64,000 bases of DNA from positions 62,001-126,000 of the forward strand of contig NZ_VTUZ01000004.1 of assembly GCF_008369935.1 (NCBI RefSeq), written 5' to 3'. A program made the position numbers and the translations under genes. The DNA is from Paraburkholderia panacisoli. Its GTDB lineage: Bacteria; Pseudomonadota; Gammaproteobacteria; Burkholderiales; Burkholderiaceae. Below are positions 25,170 to 33,932 of the stretch, piece by piece. The notes beneath the pieces were generated by a model, which did not search any database, had not been told where the DNA came from, and saw only the letters and a list, made by a program, of their open reading frames with translations. Positions within the stretch are counted from its first letter, which is position 1; every line of letters starts with the position of its first letter.

Positions 25170-25328
25170 ATGACCCAGTCTATGATCTACTTCGTTGTCG
25201 GCCTGGTGGTCTTGTTGGTCGCCGCGTTCATGGTGGCGCAACGTTACAGGCGCGATCACCCCGAAGAGGGGATGGCTCAGTGGCTTGACTCGCACCATAT
25301 GGGTTGGATGCACCGGCACAAACATTGA
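25170..25328 (+). CDS. Small membrane protein (52 aa)
   Basis: A 52-residue protein starting MTQSMIYFVVGLVVLLVAAF, with one membrane helix (about 5-23), a basic stop-transfer segment (QRYRRDHPEE) and a His/Met-rich tail (SHHMGWMHRHKH). A perfect AGGAGG ribosome binding site lies 5 bases before the ATG, the main support. The His/Met-rich end could bind metal, but this is only suggested by composition. It precedes the PEBP-like gene by about 250 bp. No family recognised. Confidence 0.7.
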   Translation: MTQSMIYFVVGLVVLLVAAFMVAQRYRRDHPEEGMAQWLDSHHMGWMHRHKH

Positions 25329-25584
25329 TGCCACATTGCAAAATGAAAGGCCCGGCGTTCCAGCGGGGCTTCACGCGATAGCTGGGAGCACACGATCATC
25401 GGCAGTGGTTCTCCCAGCAGGGGTCGTGACGATGACAGACTTCAACGTGCCCAACGCCCCCTGATAAAGCGCTTCGAAATAGCGGCGTGGGCGCGGGCCT
25501 TGCCTTCAGTGGCTGCACTCCCGGTGATCATTGTCGATCTTCCCGCCGGGACAGCCATCCATGGTTGTCGCCAAGGAGCGCACC

Positions 25585-26058
25585 ATGACGTTGACGCTAA
25601 CGTCGCAAGCCTTTCAACAGAACGGCGAGATTCCCGCGCGGCATACCTGCCAGGGCGCCGATGTATCGCCGCCGCTCGCGTGGTCCGGCGTGCCCGCAGA
25701 CGCAAAAAGCTTGGCGCTGATCGTCGATGACCCTGACGCGCCGGACCCGGCCGCGCCGAAAATAGTCTGGGTCCATTGGGTGCTCTACAACATCCCGCCC
25801 ACGGCAACCGGGCTGCCCGATGGCGCTGCCGCGCAGGCTTTGCCGGGCGGTACCCTCGAAGGCATCAATGACTTCAAGCGTGCCGCTTACGGCGGCCCGT
25901 GCCCGCCCGTGGGACGACACCGCTATTTCCACAAGCTGTATGCGCTCGACACTGTACTGCCCGATTTGAAAGCGCCCACCAAGGCGGCGCTTGAAAAGGC
26001 CATGCAGGGGCACGTATTAGCGCACGCGGCGCTAATCGGCATCTATCAGAAGCGATGA
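25585..26058 (+). CDS. YbhB/YbcL-family Raf kinase inhibitor-like protein (PEBP)
   Basis: 157 residues starting MTLTLTSQAFQQNGEIPARH, with the phosphatidylethanolamine-binding fold motifs SLALIVDDPDAPDPAAPKIV, VHWVLYNIPP and GPCPPVGRHRYFHKLYALD (the D-P-D-x-P and G-x-H-R-Y motifs). Bacterial members are cytosolic or periplasmic proteins of unclear function; no signal peptide is seen. The start at 25585 has AAGGAG six bases upstream, which excludes the longer in-frame extension. Confidence 0.94.
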   Translation: MTLTLTSQAFQQNGEIPARHTCQGADVSPPLAWSGVPADAKSLALIVDDPDAPDPAAPKIVWVHWVLYNIPPTATGLPDGAAAQALPGGTLEGINDFKRAAYGGPCPPVGRHRYFHKLYALDTVLPDLKAPTKAALEKAMQGHVLAHAALIGIYQKR

Positions 26059-26359
26059 ACGACGCGTCGTTGCATCGGTGCTCAGAGCAAAGGAAATCCC
26101 GTGGCGCCGACTTTATTCACGCGCGTCAGGCAGAGAACAGCCCATCTTCAGACGTTTGTCGACGCCGTTGCGCGAACGTTCGAACGTCGGGTTCCGGGCT
26201 GAAAGTGCCGTTCTTTGAACGATGTAATCAGGCGGGTCGTCGGGCAAACCTGCGATTCGCGAGCCGCACGCGGCTATCGTGACCGATCGCCCACATCCGG
26301 GCGGCACCCGGCGGTGCCGCGCCAGTGCTTGACCCTGCCTGATCGGGCTGGAAGGACCC
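26059..26359. other. Intergenic region between convergent genes
   Basis: 301 bp between the PEBP-like gene and the NCS1 permease. No gene or strong terminator hairpin with T tract seen. Confidence 0.4.
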
Positions 26360-27817
26360 TTAAACGCGGGTAGGGGCGATCGCGGTACGCGGCCTCAGCG
26401 TCGCCATGATCAGGTACATGCCGCCGCCGATTACTACGCCGAAGAACCAGCCATATGTATTCCACCAGGCCGGCAGCAGGTTGGTGAAGTTGGGCAGGAA
26501 GGTCGAAAACACGCTGCCGACCGCTGCCGCGGCCAGCGCGTTGACGTTCCAGCCGCCTTCGTAGCGATACTCGCCGTGCTCCTGGTAGAGCGCCGCGACG
26601 TTGATGTTGCCCTTGGCCACCAGATAGTAGTCCACCAGGATGATCCCCAGCAGCGGGCCCATCGTGGCGCCGATGGCGTTGACGAAATGCGCGGCGTTGC
26701 CTTCCCACGGCGCAAACGGGTAGAGCACCAGCGCGATGGCTGCAGCGATGAAACCGCCCTTTTTGAAGCTGATCCGCCTGGGGAACGTGTTGGAGATGTC
26801 GAACGCCGCCGAGACGAAATTGGCCACCACGTTGATGCCTAGCGTGGCGACTGCGAAGGTCACCGCCGCGATGAGTGCCAGTACCCAGCTGTCGAACTTG
26901 GCTGAGATCTGCTCGGGGTGCAACAGCACTTCGCCGTACACCCTGAAGGCGGCGATGGTGGTGACGCCGGCGACCAGCGAGAACGCAATCAGGTTGACCG
27001 GCAGGCCCCACAGATTGCCTTTCTTGACTGCGTCGCGGTTCTTCGCGTAGCGCGAGAAGTCGCAAAAGTTCAGGTATAGCGCCGCGAAGTAGGTGATCCA
27101 GGTCGCGCCTACGGCCATCAGTGCCCAGAACGAGCCGGGCTCGCCGCTGACGCCGGCGTCCCTGGTCTTCTCGAGCAGCGTGTCCATCGGAATGCCATGC
27201 TCGAACGAGAAGCCGCCGGCCTTGACACACAGGCCGACCGCCAGGATCAGCATCGCGATCCACACTGCCGGACCGGCCAGGTCCTGGAATCTGCGCACCG
27301 TTTCCATGCCCTTCTGAATGATGAGCAGCTGCAGCGCCCAGACGATGAAGTAGCAGATCACCTCCAGCCCCGAGTGACCGAGGAAGTGCGTGCCCTTGTG
27401 GAACTCCATCAGGCTGGGGCTGCGGATCAACAGCGCGACTATCGCGCTCGAAGCCGCTGCCGTCTGCGCGCCGTACCAGAAGCAGGCCACCACGGCGCGC
27501 ACCAGCGCCGCGAGGTTGGCGCCCCACACACCGAAAGAGGCGCGCGCCAGCACCGGGTATGGCACGCCGGTCTTCTCGCCGGCGTAGCCGATCAGATTCA
27601 TCAGCGCGAAGATCACGAGTGAGCCGAGCCCGATCGCCAGCACAAAGTTGGTAAAGCTGCCGCACAGCAGGAACAGGCTGGCGGCGAGGTAGTAGCCCCA
27701 GAGGCTGTGCACGTCCGAGGTCCAGACGTTGAAAATGCTAAAGGCACCCCAGTTGCGCACCCTGGCGGGCGCGAGATCTTCGTTGTAGAGGCCGGGGGAA
27801 GGGTTGCGGATTTCCAT
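26360..27817 (-). CDS. NCS1-family nucleobase/allantoin/hydantoin permease
   Basis: 485 residues with about 12 membrane helices. Diagnostic stretches: RNWGAFSIFNVWTSDVHSLW, ARASFGVWGANLAALVRAVV, ACFWYGAQTAAASSAIVALL and MGPLLGIILVDYYLVAKGNI. The family imports purines, pyrimidines, allantoin, hydantoins or thiamine precursors with Na+ or H+. AAAGGAG lies upstream of the ATG at 27817. No catabolic gene is adjacent, so the substrate is open. A 31-bp dyad and a GGGTTAACCC palindrome lie about 90-140 bp upstream. Confidence 0.94.
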   Translation of the reverse strand: MEIRNPSPGLYNEDLAPARVRNWGAFSIFNVWTSDVHSLWGYYLAASLFLLCGSFTNFVLAIGLGSLVIFALMNLIGYAGEKTGVPYPVLARASFGVWGANLAALVRAVVACFWYGAQTAAASSAIVALLIRSPSLMEFHKGTHFLGHSGLEVICYFIVWALQLLIIQKGMETVRRFQDLAGPAVWIAMLILAVGLCVKAGGFSFEHGIPMDTLLEKTRDAGVSGEPGSFWALMAVGATWITYFAALYLNFCDFSRYAKNRDAVKKGNLWGLPVNLIAFSLVAGVTTIAAFRVYGEVLLHPEQISAKFDSWVLALIAAVTFAVATLGINVVANFVSAAFDISNTFPRRISFKKGGFIAAAIALVLYPFAPWEGNAAHFVNAIGATMGPLLGIILVDYYLVAKGNINVAALYQEHGEYRYEGGWNVNALAAAAVGSVFSTFLPNFTNLLPAWWNTYGWFFGVVIGGGMYLIMATLRPRTAIAPTRV

Positions 27818-27909
27818 CTGTCATCTCCTTTGAGTTCGTAGAACTGAGGAAACACCGCCAGACGACCCTGGGCGGCGATGCCCCCGCGTCTGAAGCGAGC
27901 TCGTATGCA

Positions 27910-27954
27910 AGAACTGTATGTACTTTGCGGGCACAGTTCTGAATGGGTTAACCC
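27910..27954. promoter_or_regulatory. Dyad and palindrome upstream of NCS1 permease
   Basis: AGAACTGT (27910-27917) and its inverse ACAGTTCT (27933-27940) are separated by 15 bases; GGGTTAACCC follows at 27945-27954. The block precedes the permease start by about 95-140 bp, where an operator would be expected. The regulator is unknown. Confidence 0.5.
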
Positions 27955-28479
27955 TTAATCGAGATGCATGCCGGCGCGAGCCAACCGTCCGATCCCACGC
28001 ACAATGAGCGCAATCGCAAGTTCGTCGTTGTTGTCCATATGACAGCGCCAATCAATAGAATTGCGCGACGCTTACCGTTGCTGCGTCCCGCTCGCAATCT
28101 GTGGGGCCGTTGATGTGGAGATGGCGGGACGACCCATCGTCGAATGATTTCGATGGGGGGGTAGCCCGCTTCAAATGCCCTGTTTGATTGACCTCCAATG
28201 GTCCCGCATCGGGCGAAAGCAGGCATTCGTCGGATGCGGCCTCAAATGGCGGAAGTGGGGCGCGTGCTGCCGCCCGCCACGCTAAACAAGCCTACACTTA
28301 TTCACGACCGGTGCTGCCTGAAAACCGGCCTCTGCGCCAGGTCAAAATTCGATCGGCGTGGACAGTCACGCTCGTCAGGTAGTCGGCCATGTTGCGCTCA
28401 CTCACCCGATCGCATCCCGGACTCGACGAATGGCCACTGCTCCCGAGCCAAACCGCTCATTCCGGGTAAAGGAGAAGCC
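27955..28479. other. Intergenic region, no gene recognised
   Basis: About 525 bp between the permease promoter region and the VOC gene. Several short frames, none with a ribosome binding site or domain. Confidence 0.4.
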
Positions 28480-28908
28480 ATGGAAGAGATCGCAAATACT
28501 ACAGTCTTGTTCATCGCAGGCTTTGGCCCGATTGTTCGAGAAGCGGGGGCAAGCCGCAAGCTGTACAGTCAGACCTTCGGTATCCCCTTCAAGGAGGAGA
28601 AAGGCGGCTACCTTCATACGGAGGCTCTGAAAGGGGCAAAGAGTTTCGCCCTGTGGCCGCTCTCTGAGGCAGCTCAGTCCTGCTACGGCACGGATTCGTG
28701 GCCTGTCGACGCTCCTATACCGCAAGCCTGGATTGAGTTTGACGTTGAGAACGTCGAAAGGGCTACGGCGGAGCTTGAATCACGAGGGTATTGCATGCTG
28801 GTCAGGAACAAAAAAGAGCCCTGGGGCCAGACTGTCAGTCGTTTCATCGGGCCGGAAGGGTTGTTGGTCGGGATCACCTATACCCCAAGCATGCGAGAAG
28901 AGAAGTAA
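28480..28908 (+). CDS. VOC-family (glyoxalase/bleomycin-resistance-like) protein
   Basis: 142 residues starting MEEIANTTVLFIAGFGPIVR. The vicinal-oxygen-chelate pattern is seen in ASRKLYSQTFGIPFKEEKGG, AWIEFDVENVERATAELESR and GQTVSRFIGPEGLLVGITYT, two beta-alpha-beta-beta-beta units. Some metal-ligand positions are not obviously conserved, so the enzyme activity is open. AAAGGAG precedes the ATG at 28480. Its stop overlaps the start of a 45-codon Cys-rich frame (TAATG). Confidence 0.92.
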   Translation: MEEIANTTVLFIAGFGPIVREAGASRKLYSQTFGIPFKEEKGGYLHTEALKGAKSFALWPLSEAAQSCYGTDSWPVDAPIPQAWIEFDVENVERATAELESRGYCMLVRNKKEPWGQTVSRFIGPEGLLVGITYTPSMREEK

Positions 28909-29045
28909 TGCTGGCCGCCATCAAGAGTGAACGTCAGCATCAAGGCGAACCGCGAAACGGGTTCGGCTTGAATGATTTGTCAGACTGCAATTCGTGTCTC
29001 GGGAGAGTGTGCAAGATTGCATGCTCGTGCTGCAAGGATTGTTAA
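28908..29045 (+). CDS. Candidate Cys-rich small protein, overlap-coupled to VOC gene
   Basis: A 45-codon frame whose ATG shares its A with the TAA stop of the VOC gene (TAATG), a typical coupling signal. The N-terminal half is polar (MLAAIKSERQHQGEPRNGFG). The C-terminal half carries seven cysteines with spacing C-x2-C-x5-C-x3-C-x-C-C-x2-C and ends in CCKDC. A small metal-binding or disulfide peptide is possible. It overlaps the convergent reductase gene by 4 bp. No homologue recognised; it could be chance. Confidence 0.45.
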   Translation: MLAAIKSERQHQGEPRNGFGLNDLSDCNSCLGRVCKIACSCCKDC

Positions 29046-29668
29046 TCGACTTCTTCGAACGCTCCCGTGCGCACCTCGCCGTTGCGCGTGTAGCGGGTAA
29101 TCAGCACGCCGCCAGGCGTGCTGGTCGAGCGCGTCAGAGTGAAAGCAGACGCTAGCGCGTTGTCGCCGAACAAGCGCTTGCCGCGCCCAAGCATGATGGG
29201 GTAGATCAGAAGCCGAAGCTCGTCCACCAAGCCGGCTGCGAGCAGTTGGCGCACCATGTCGCTGCTGCCAAACGTCAATAGATATGCGCCGTCCTGACGT
29301 TTAAGCGCGCGTATCGCGTCGGCAAGGTCGCCCTCCAGCGCATGACTGTTCTGCCAGTCAAGGGTACCGGATCGATGCGTGGCCACGTGCTTAGGTACGC
29401 TGTTGAACAGGTCAGCGATGGCGCGGCTCTTTGAATCGGCCGGTACGCGCGGCCAATACGCCGCGAATATGTCGTAGGTGCACCCCCCCAGCAACAACTC
29501 GAACGGCTGCGAGAGCAGGTCCTGCAGATGTTGGCGGATGGCTTCGTCGGCATAGGGAACCATCCAGCCACCAAGGCGGAATTCGCCGCTGGGGTCTTCT
29601 TTAGGCCCGCCAGGGGATTGAATGACGCCATCCAGACTGATGAACGCGGAAACAGTGAGCTTGCGCAT
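29042..29668 (-). CDS. Dihydrofolate reductase / RibD C-terminal family protein
   Basis: 208 residues from ATG 29668 (GAGGA upstream). It begins MRKLTVSAFISLDGVIQSPG, then FELLLGGCTYDIFAAYWPRV and GAYLLTFGSSDMVRQLLAAG, ending with the family's VDELRLLIYPIMLGRGKRLF motif. RibD-C proteins bind NADPH in a DHFR-like fold; free-standing ones such as YyaP/YwjB have no defined substrate. A 23-residue upstream extension is open but lacks a ribosome binding site. Monocistronic on the minus strand. Confidence 0.93.
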   Translation of the reverse strand: MRKLTVSAFISLDGVIQSPGGPKEDPSGEFRLGGWMVPYADEAIRQHLQDLLSQPFELLLGGCTYDIFAAYWPRVPADSKSRAIADLFNSVPKHVATHRSGTLDWQNSHALEGDLADAIRALKRQDGAYLLTFGSSDMVRQLLAAGLVDELRLLIYPIMLGRGKRLFGDNALASAFTLTRSTSTPGGVLITRYTRNGEVRTGAFEEVD

Positions 29669-29812
29669 AGTGTCCTCAAGATCTACGGACCCGATCGGTC
29701 CGTAGATACGACGAACGACTCGCATGCGGATCGACAACCAGCCCTGCGGCCGACCTCGCGTCGCTCGCCGAACTTTTCAACCCGGAGCCTCTGGCGGCGC
29801 TGCCCGTGGCCG

Positions 29813-30724
29813 TCAATATCGTTTGAGCGACAGAAGGTCGAACGTATGGCGGATGGTTTTCGCCGATTTCTCGTAGTCCGATAGCGCGAGGCACGCAATC
29901 AGCACGTCGATGATCGCCAGTTGTGCGAGACGGCTCGTCATGGCTTCTGTGCGAAAGCGGGTCTCGCGTGCCATGGTGAACAGCACGATGTCGGCAAAGG
30001 CCTGAATCGGGGAACGCCCGAAATTCGTGAGGCAGATGGTGCGTGCGCCGGCTTCCTTGGCGAGGCGCGTGGCCGTCACTGTTTCGAGCGTGCTGCCCGA
30101 GTGGGAGACGGTGAGCGTCGCCACGGTGGGGTCGCAAAGCGACGCGCTGATGACCTGAATGTGCGGGTCGGTTACCGCGCGTACGTCCAGCCCGATACGC
30201 AGCATGCGGTAATACGCATCTTCGGCGATCGGCGCGGAGCTGCCCACGCCGTAGATTTCAATGCGGCGGGCGGTGCGGATCGCCTCGACCGCCCGCTCGA
30301 GTTCGCCCACGTCAAGGGTGGATTGGGTTTCATGCAGGGCCTGCACGTTCGAGCTGAAGATCTTCGAAACTACCGCCGCCGCGTTGTCGCCAGGCTCGAG
30401 ATCTTCGTGGATCAACTGTACCGGGCGCACGATTTCCTGCGCCAGCACGATCTTCAACTGCTGAAAGCCGGTGGCGCCGATCGCCTTGCACAGGCCCACT
30501 ACGCTGCCTTCGCTCGCACCCACACGCTCGGCGACCTCGCTGACTGACATGTGCACCACTTCCTGCGCGTGCTCGCGGATGAAGCCGGCGATGCGCTGGC
30601 CGGTCGCGCCGAAGGTCGGATAAAGCTGCTCGATGCGCGACAGGATCGCCGAAACCGAAATCGGCTGCGCCGGCGCCCCGGCCGCGGCCTCGGCACTCGC
30701 CGTGCCCTTCTTTGCGGGTTTCAT
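29813..30724 (-). CDS. MurR/RpiR-family transcriptional regulator
   Basis: 303 residues from ATG 30724, with AGGAG five bases upstream. After a ~20-residue Ala/Lys-rich tail comes the RpiR helix-turn-helix (about 25-100; VVHMSVSEVAERVGASEGSV, VGLCKAIGATGFQQLKIVLA) and a SIS sugar-phosphate-binding domain (about 125-285; RIEIYGVGSSAPIAEDAYYR, ATLTVSHSGSTLETVTATRL). RpiR proteins respond to phosphosugars. It lies 269 bp downstream of the phospholipase C gene on the same strand. No sugar gene adjoins it, so its target is not evident. Confidence 0.95.
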   Translation of the reverse strand: MKPAKKGTASAEAAAGAPAQPISVSAILSRIEQLYPTFGATGQRIAGFIREHAQEVVHMSVSEVAERVGASEGSVVGLCKAIGATGFQQLKIVLAQEIVRPVQLIHEDLEPGDNAAAVVSKIFSSNVQALHETQSTLDVGELERAVEAIRTARRIEIYGVGSSAPIAEDAYYRMLRIGLDVRAVTDPHIQVISASLCDPTVATLTVSHSGSTLETVTATRLAKEAGARTICLTNFGRSPIQAFADIVLFTMARETRFRTEAMTSRLAQLAIIDVLIACLALSDYEKSAKTIRHTFDLLSLKRY

Positions 30725-30993
30725 CAAAGCTCCTGTGAAAAAATCCGTCGAGCCTCTGGCACGCCGCGCGAGGCGCGGCTCGAGCCGCCCCGTGCGCGAT
30801 CGCAGCCGGGCCCGACAAGGCAGCCGCAAGGATAGCGTGACTGCTGGACGTGATGAAAGCGGAGAGCATCAAAAAGGCGAGGCAAAGTCGATCAACCCGC
30901 CGCATTGATAACGACCAATCGACCGATGTTTGCGACGTCCTCGACTCGCCGGCCGGCGGAAGCCGGATGCCGCTTCCACCGGCCGCAGCCAGT

Positions 30994-33144
30994 TCAGCTC
31001 AGGTGAAGCGCCATGGCCGGATCGCTAACAGTCGGCTTGCCCGTTTCGATACGACCGGAGAAGCGGCGCACGAAGTTGTCGCCCGTTACCGTGAAGTCGT
31101 ACCAGTTGCCGCTGCCCGAGAGGTCCCAGTGCAGCATGCCGACATCGCGGGCAGCAACATTCATCTGCCAGGGGCCATCGGTGCGGTAGGCGTTGGACTG
31201 CACCGTCACCGTGCCGGCCGTACTTCCGGTGTTGTGCAACTTCACGTAGACCTGACCGGCGTCCGTGTCATAGCAGACCTGCACTTCCGGCATGAAGGTC
31301 GCGGCACTGGCGGCCACTGCATTGCCCGCGAAGGTACGCAGGAAGCCGTTCGGGCCGTAGACCCAGAGCTCGTATTTGCCCTGGTCGGTCTTTAGCGTGT
31401 CGTCCCAGTATTCCTCGAGCGTCTTGCCGGCTTCGACCGTGTATCGGCGCGGGATGCGGTCCAGGTGATTCTTGTCGTACACATGGAACACTGCTCCTTG
31501 CTTACCGGTATTGCTGAACATCAGCTTGACGAGGCCGGGACCTTCGATGCGTGCGCTGGTATGCAGCTCATAGGGCAGCGCGCGCGAAAAGCGCGTGCCC
31601 GGCTCCTGGAACAGCGGCTGCGGCGTGGCCGGCGGCGCTGCGATGGGCAGTGAGGCCTGGGCGGCCAGCACGGTCTGGTAGTTGCTCGTATCCGGCAGTT
31701 TGGGAAAGACCGGATCGTTCGGCGAAACAAAGTCGAAACACGAGGTCAGGTCGCCGCAGACGGCGCGGTGCCACGGACTGACCGCGTCGACAGTGAGATC
31801 GAAGCGCTTCTCCAAGAACAGGCTCATCGACGTGTGGTCGAAAACCTGTGAGTTGACCCATCCGCCCTTGCTCCACGGCGAGATGACGTACATCGGCACG
31901 CGCGCGCTGAGACCCCACGGCCGCACGTTGCCGCTGATGGTGTCGTTGGGGTTCAGGTATTTTCTCGCCGGATCGGAGAAGTACTCACCGTCCAGCGGGA
32001 ACGTGGCCTTGCCTGCCAGTGTGCCGTCCAGGTTGTACGACGGTGGCGCCGGCGGTGCCACATGGTCGAACAAGCCGTCGTTCTCGTCGTAGGTCAGGAA
32101 GAATGCGGTCTGCGCCCAGACATCCGGATTGGCGGTGACCGCGTCGAGCACTTCGGCCGTGAAGTTCGCACCGATCGCCGGATTGCTGTTGCCGGAGTGT
32201 TCCGAGTTGGCTGCCGTGCACAAGATCCATGACACTTCGGGCAACGTGTTGCCCATCACATCGTTTTTCAGGTCCGCAATCGAGTAGTCCGTCAGGCCTT
32301 TCACGTACAGCGGATCGCCGGGCTTGGCGGTGCGGAAGTCTTCGAAAGCCAGGCCGCCATGCATGGCGCCGGTCCAGTTGTCGTTGGTGTCCTGGTAGAT
32401 TTTCCAGCTCACGCCGGCCTTCTCGAGCACTGACGGCAGGGAAAGCCACGTGAGTGCGTTGTCCGGATACGTATAGCCCGGCGTCGGCATGGTGCCGGTG
32501 ATCCAGCAACGATCGTTGTTGGGTTCCGAGGTCCGGTCGTCGCTGTTGATGCCCCTCTTCGCCAGCTTCGGGTCGAAGCCCGAGCCTGAGAAGAAAACCA
32601 CGCGGTTCGGGTCCGTGCCGCTCGTGGTCGAGCAGAAGTGGTTGTCACAGATCGTGAACGCTTCGGCCAGCGCGAAATGGAACGGAATGTCGTTGCGGGC
32701 AAGATAGCCCATCGTGTACGGCGTCTTGTAAACGGGCCAGTGGCCTGACTTGCCCTGATTCCAGGCCGCCTGCATATCGGAGAAGCTGTGCGGCGTGCTC
32801 GGCGATTGCAGTGCCTTAACCTTGGTCATGTCCATGTGATACGGCGGAATCACGTTGCCGCTTGCGTCCTGCTGGTACCACACGTCCTTGCCGCTCTCGA
32901 GTGGAATCGGCAAGCGGTCACCGTAGCCGCGTACGCCCTTCAGGGTGCCGAAGTAATGATCGAAGCCACGGTTTTCCAGCATCAGAATGACGATGTGCTT
33001 GATGTCCTTGATGGTGCCGGTGTCTACCGCAGCTGGAACGGCAAGCGCACGGGCGATACTGGGCGGCAGCATACCCAGCGCGAGGGCGGCGCCTGCCGAC
33101 TTGGCGGCACCGGTGAGGAAACTGCGTCGATCGAGTTTTTTCAT
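30994..33144 (-). CDS. plcN: Phosphocholine-specific-type phospholipase C, Tat-exported
   Basis: 716 residues. A twin-arginine signal (DRRSFLTGAAKSAGAALALG) spans residues 1-34. The phosphoesterase/acid-phosphatase-like catalytic domain (about 45-460) has HIVILMLENRGFDHYFGTLK and CSTTSGTDPNRVVFFSGSG, where conserved Glu/Asn/Asp/His bind metal. Two C-terminal beta-sandwich repeats (DUF756; about 500-600 and 615-705) complete the normal PlcH/PlcN layout. It acts outside the cytoplasm on phospholipids such as phosphatidylcholine, for phosphate, choline or virulence. A 56-aa lipoprotein gene lies 46 bp upstream on the same strand. The ribosome binding site is weak. The N versus H subtype cannot be settled by eye. 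Confidence 0.94.
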   Translation of the reverse strand: MKKLDRRSFLTGAAKSAGAALALGMLPPSIARALAVPAAVDTGTIKDIKHIVILMLENRGFDHYFGTLKGVRGYGDRLPIPLESGKDVWYQQDASGNVIPPYHMDMTKVKALQSPSTPHSFSDMQAAWNQGKSGHWPVYKTPYTMGYLARNDIPFHFALAEAFTICDNHFCSTTSGTDPNRVVFFSGSGFDPKLAKRGINSDDRTSEPNNDRCWITGTMPTPGYTYPDNALTWLSLPSVLEKAGVSWKIYQDTNDNWTGAMHGGLAFEDFRTAKPGDPLYVKGLTDYSIADLKNDVMGNTLPEVSWILCTAANSEHSGNSNPAIGANFTAEVLDAVTANPDVWAQTAFFLTYDENDGLFDHVAPPAPPSYNLDGTLAGKATFPLDGEYFSDPARKYLNPNDTISGNVRPWGLSARVPMYVISPWSKGGWVNSQVFDHTSMSLFLEKRFDLTVDAVSPWHRAVCGDLTSCFDFVSPNDPVFPKLPDTSNYQTVLAAQASLPIAAPPATPQPLFQEPGTRFSRALPYELHTSARIEGPGLVKLMFSNTGKQGAVFHVYDKNHLDRIPRRYTVEAGKTLEEYWDDTLKTDQGKYELWVYGPNGFLRTFAGNAVAASAATFMPEVQVCYDTDAGQVYVKLHNTGSTAGTVTVQSNAYRTDGPWQMNVAARDVGMLHWDLSGSGNWYDFTVTGDNFVRRFSGRIETGKPTVSDPAMALHLS

Positions 33145-33190
33145 GGTCTTGGCTACGTAGGAATTGAGCGCGGGACTGCACTTCGCGGTA

Positions 33191-33361
33191 TCAGGGCGCG
33201 CAACTCAGCTTGGCGCTGGGCGCAGCGGAGGACGGCTTGGCGCCAGAAGCGGAGTTGTCGACGCTTGACGGGTTTGTCGAAGACCCGCCGCAGGCGGTTA
33301 GCGACAAGCTCAGAACGATGCAGGCCGCTACGGCACGGCCATACAACAGGAATTGGGTCAT
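33191..33361 (-). CDS. Small lipoprotein upstream of phospholipase C
   Basis: 56 residues from ATG 33361. The N-terminus MTQFLLYGRAVAACIVLSLS leads into a lipobox (SLTACGG), so Cys 24 would be lipidated after signal peptidase II cleavage. The mature part is Ser/Ala/Pro-rich, 33 residues, ending KLSCAP. It ends 46 bp before the phospholipase C gene and probably shares its transcript. Function unknown; a role in export or anchoring of the phospholipase is only a guess. The ribosome binding site is weak. Confidence 0.7.
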   Translation of the reverse strand: MTQFLLYGRAVAACIVLSLSLTACGGSSTNPSSVDNSASGAKPSSAAPSAKLSCAP

Positions 33362-33559
33362 TGGCGGGATCTCATCGTCAGGTTGACAATTAGTAATACT
33401 GATTATGAAGACAGTTGATCGATCTGCATGGTGATCTGATCTGGTCTGAACACGACGCTATTGCCTGGGCAGTGGCGAGTAGCGTCACAAAGAATAAAAA
33501 AGGAATGTGTCAGCAGAATGAATACATTTCAGTTGAAAGAAGTCTTTATACTGAGGAAA

Positions 33560-33819
33560 GTTCATTCTGTGTCTGTCGGCGTCGCCGAGCGGCCGGAACG
33601 CCATCGTGCAGACGCACAGCGTCGAGATGCTCTGAATCGAAAAACGCGTGCCGGCTTCGCTGGCGCGCTAGACCTCGCCCGTCGCGGTGCCGATCGCCAT
33701 GCCGAAACGGTCGGCGGAAATCTTCGCGACTTCGGGGACGTAGTCGGCCACCTTTTGCCGGTGCCCAGATGGGGCCGCAGGTCGCGACGAATCGGTTCGA
33801 GCATGGAAGCGTAATTCAT
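33560..33819 (-). pseudogene. Glutaminase (glsA) 5' remnant, frameshifted and truncated
   Basis: From ATG 33819 the frame reads MNYASMLEPIRRDLRPHLGT, the start of bacterial glutaminases. A frameshift in the run near 33753-33757 moves reading to VADYVPEVAKISADRFGMAI, also glutaminase. An in-frame TAG follows at 33668-33670. Beyond it FSIQSIS and AFRPLGDA still match the family around the serine-lysine region, though the catalytic lysine position after FSIQSIS is altered. Similarity ends by about 33560, so some two thirds of the gene is missing. The remnant is clear; glutaminase activity is lost. Confidence 0.8.
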
Positions 33820-33932
33820 CGGGCTCGGACCATTGAAGCCGCGATTCTGCTGGCAAGCGCGTCGCGCAGGTTCACCGGCGAGGCGTGCTAATCTTGCTGC
33901 CTTCGTGGAAGCAACGCGGCACAGCACACACC

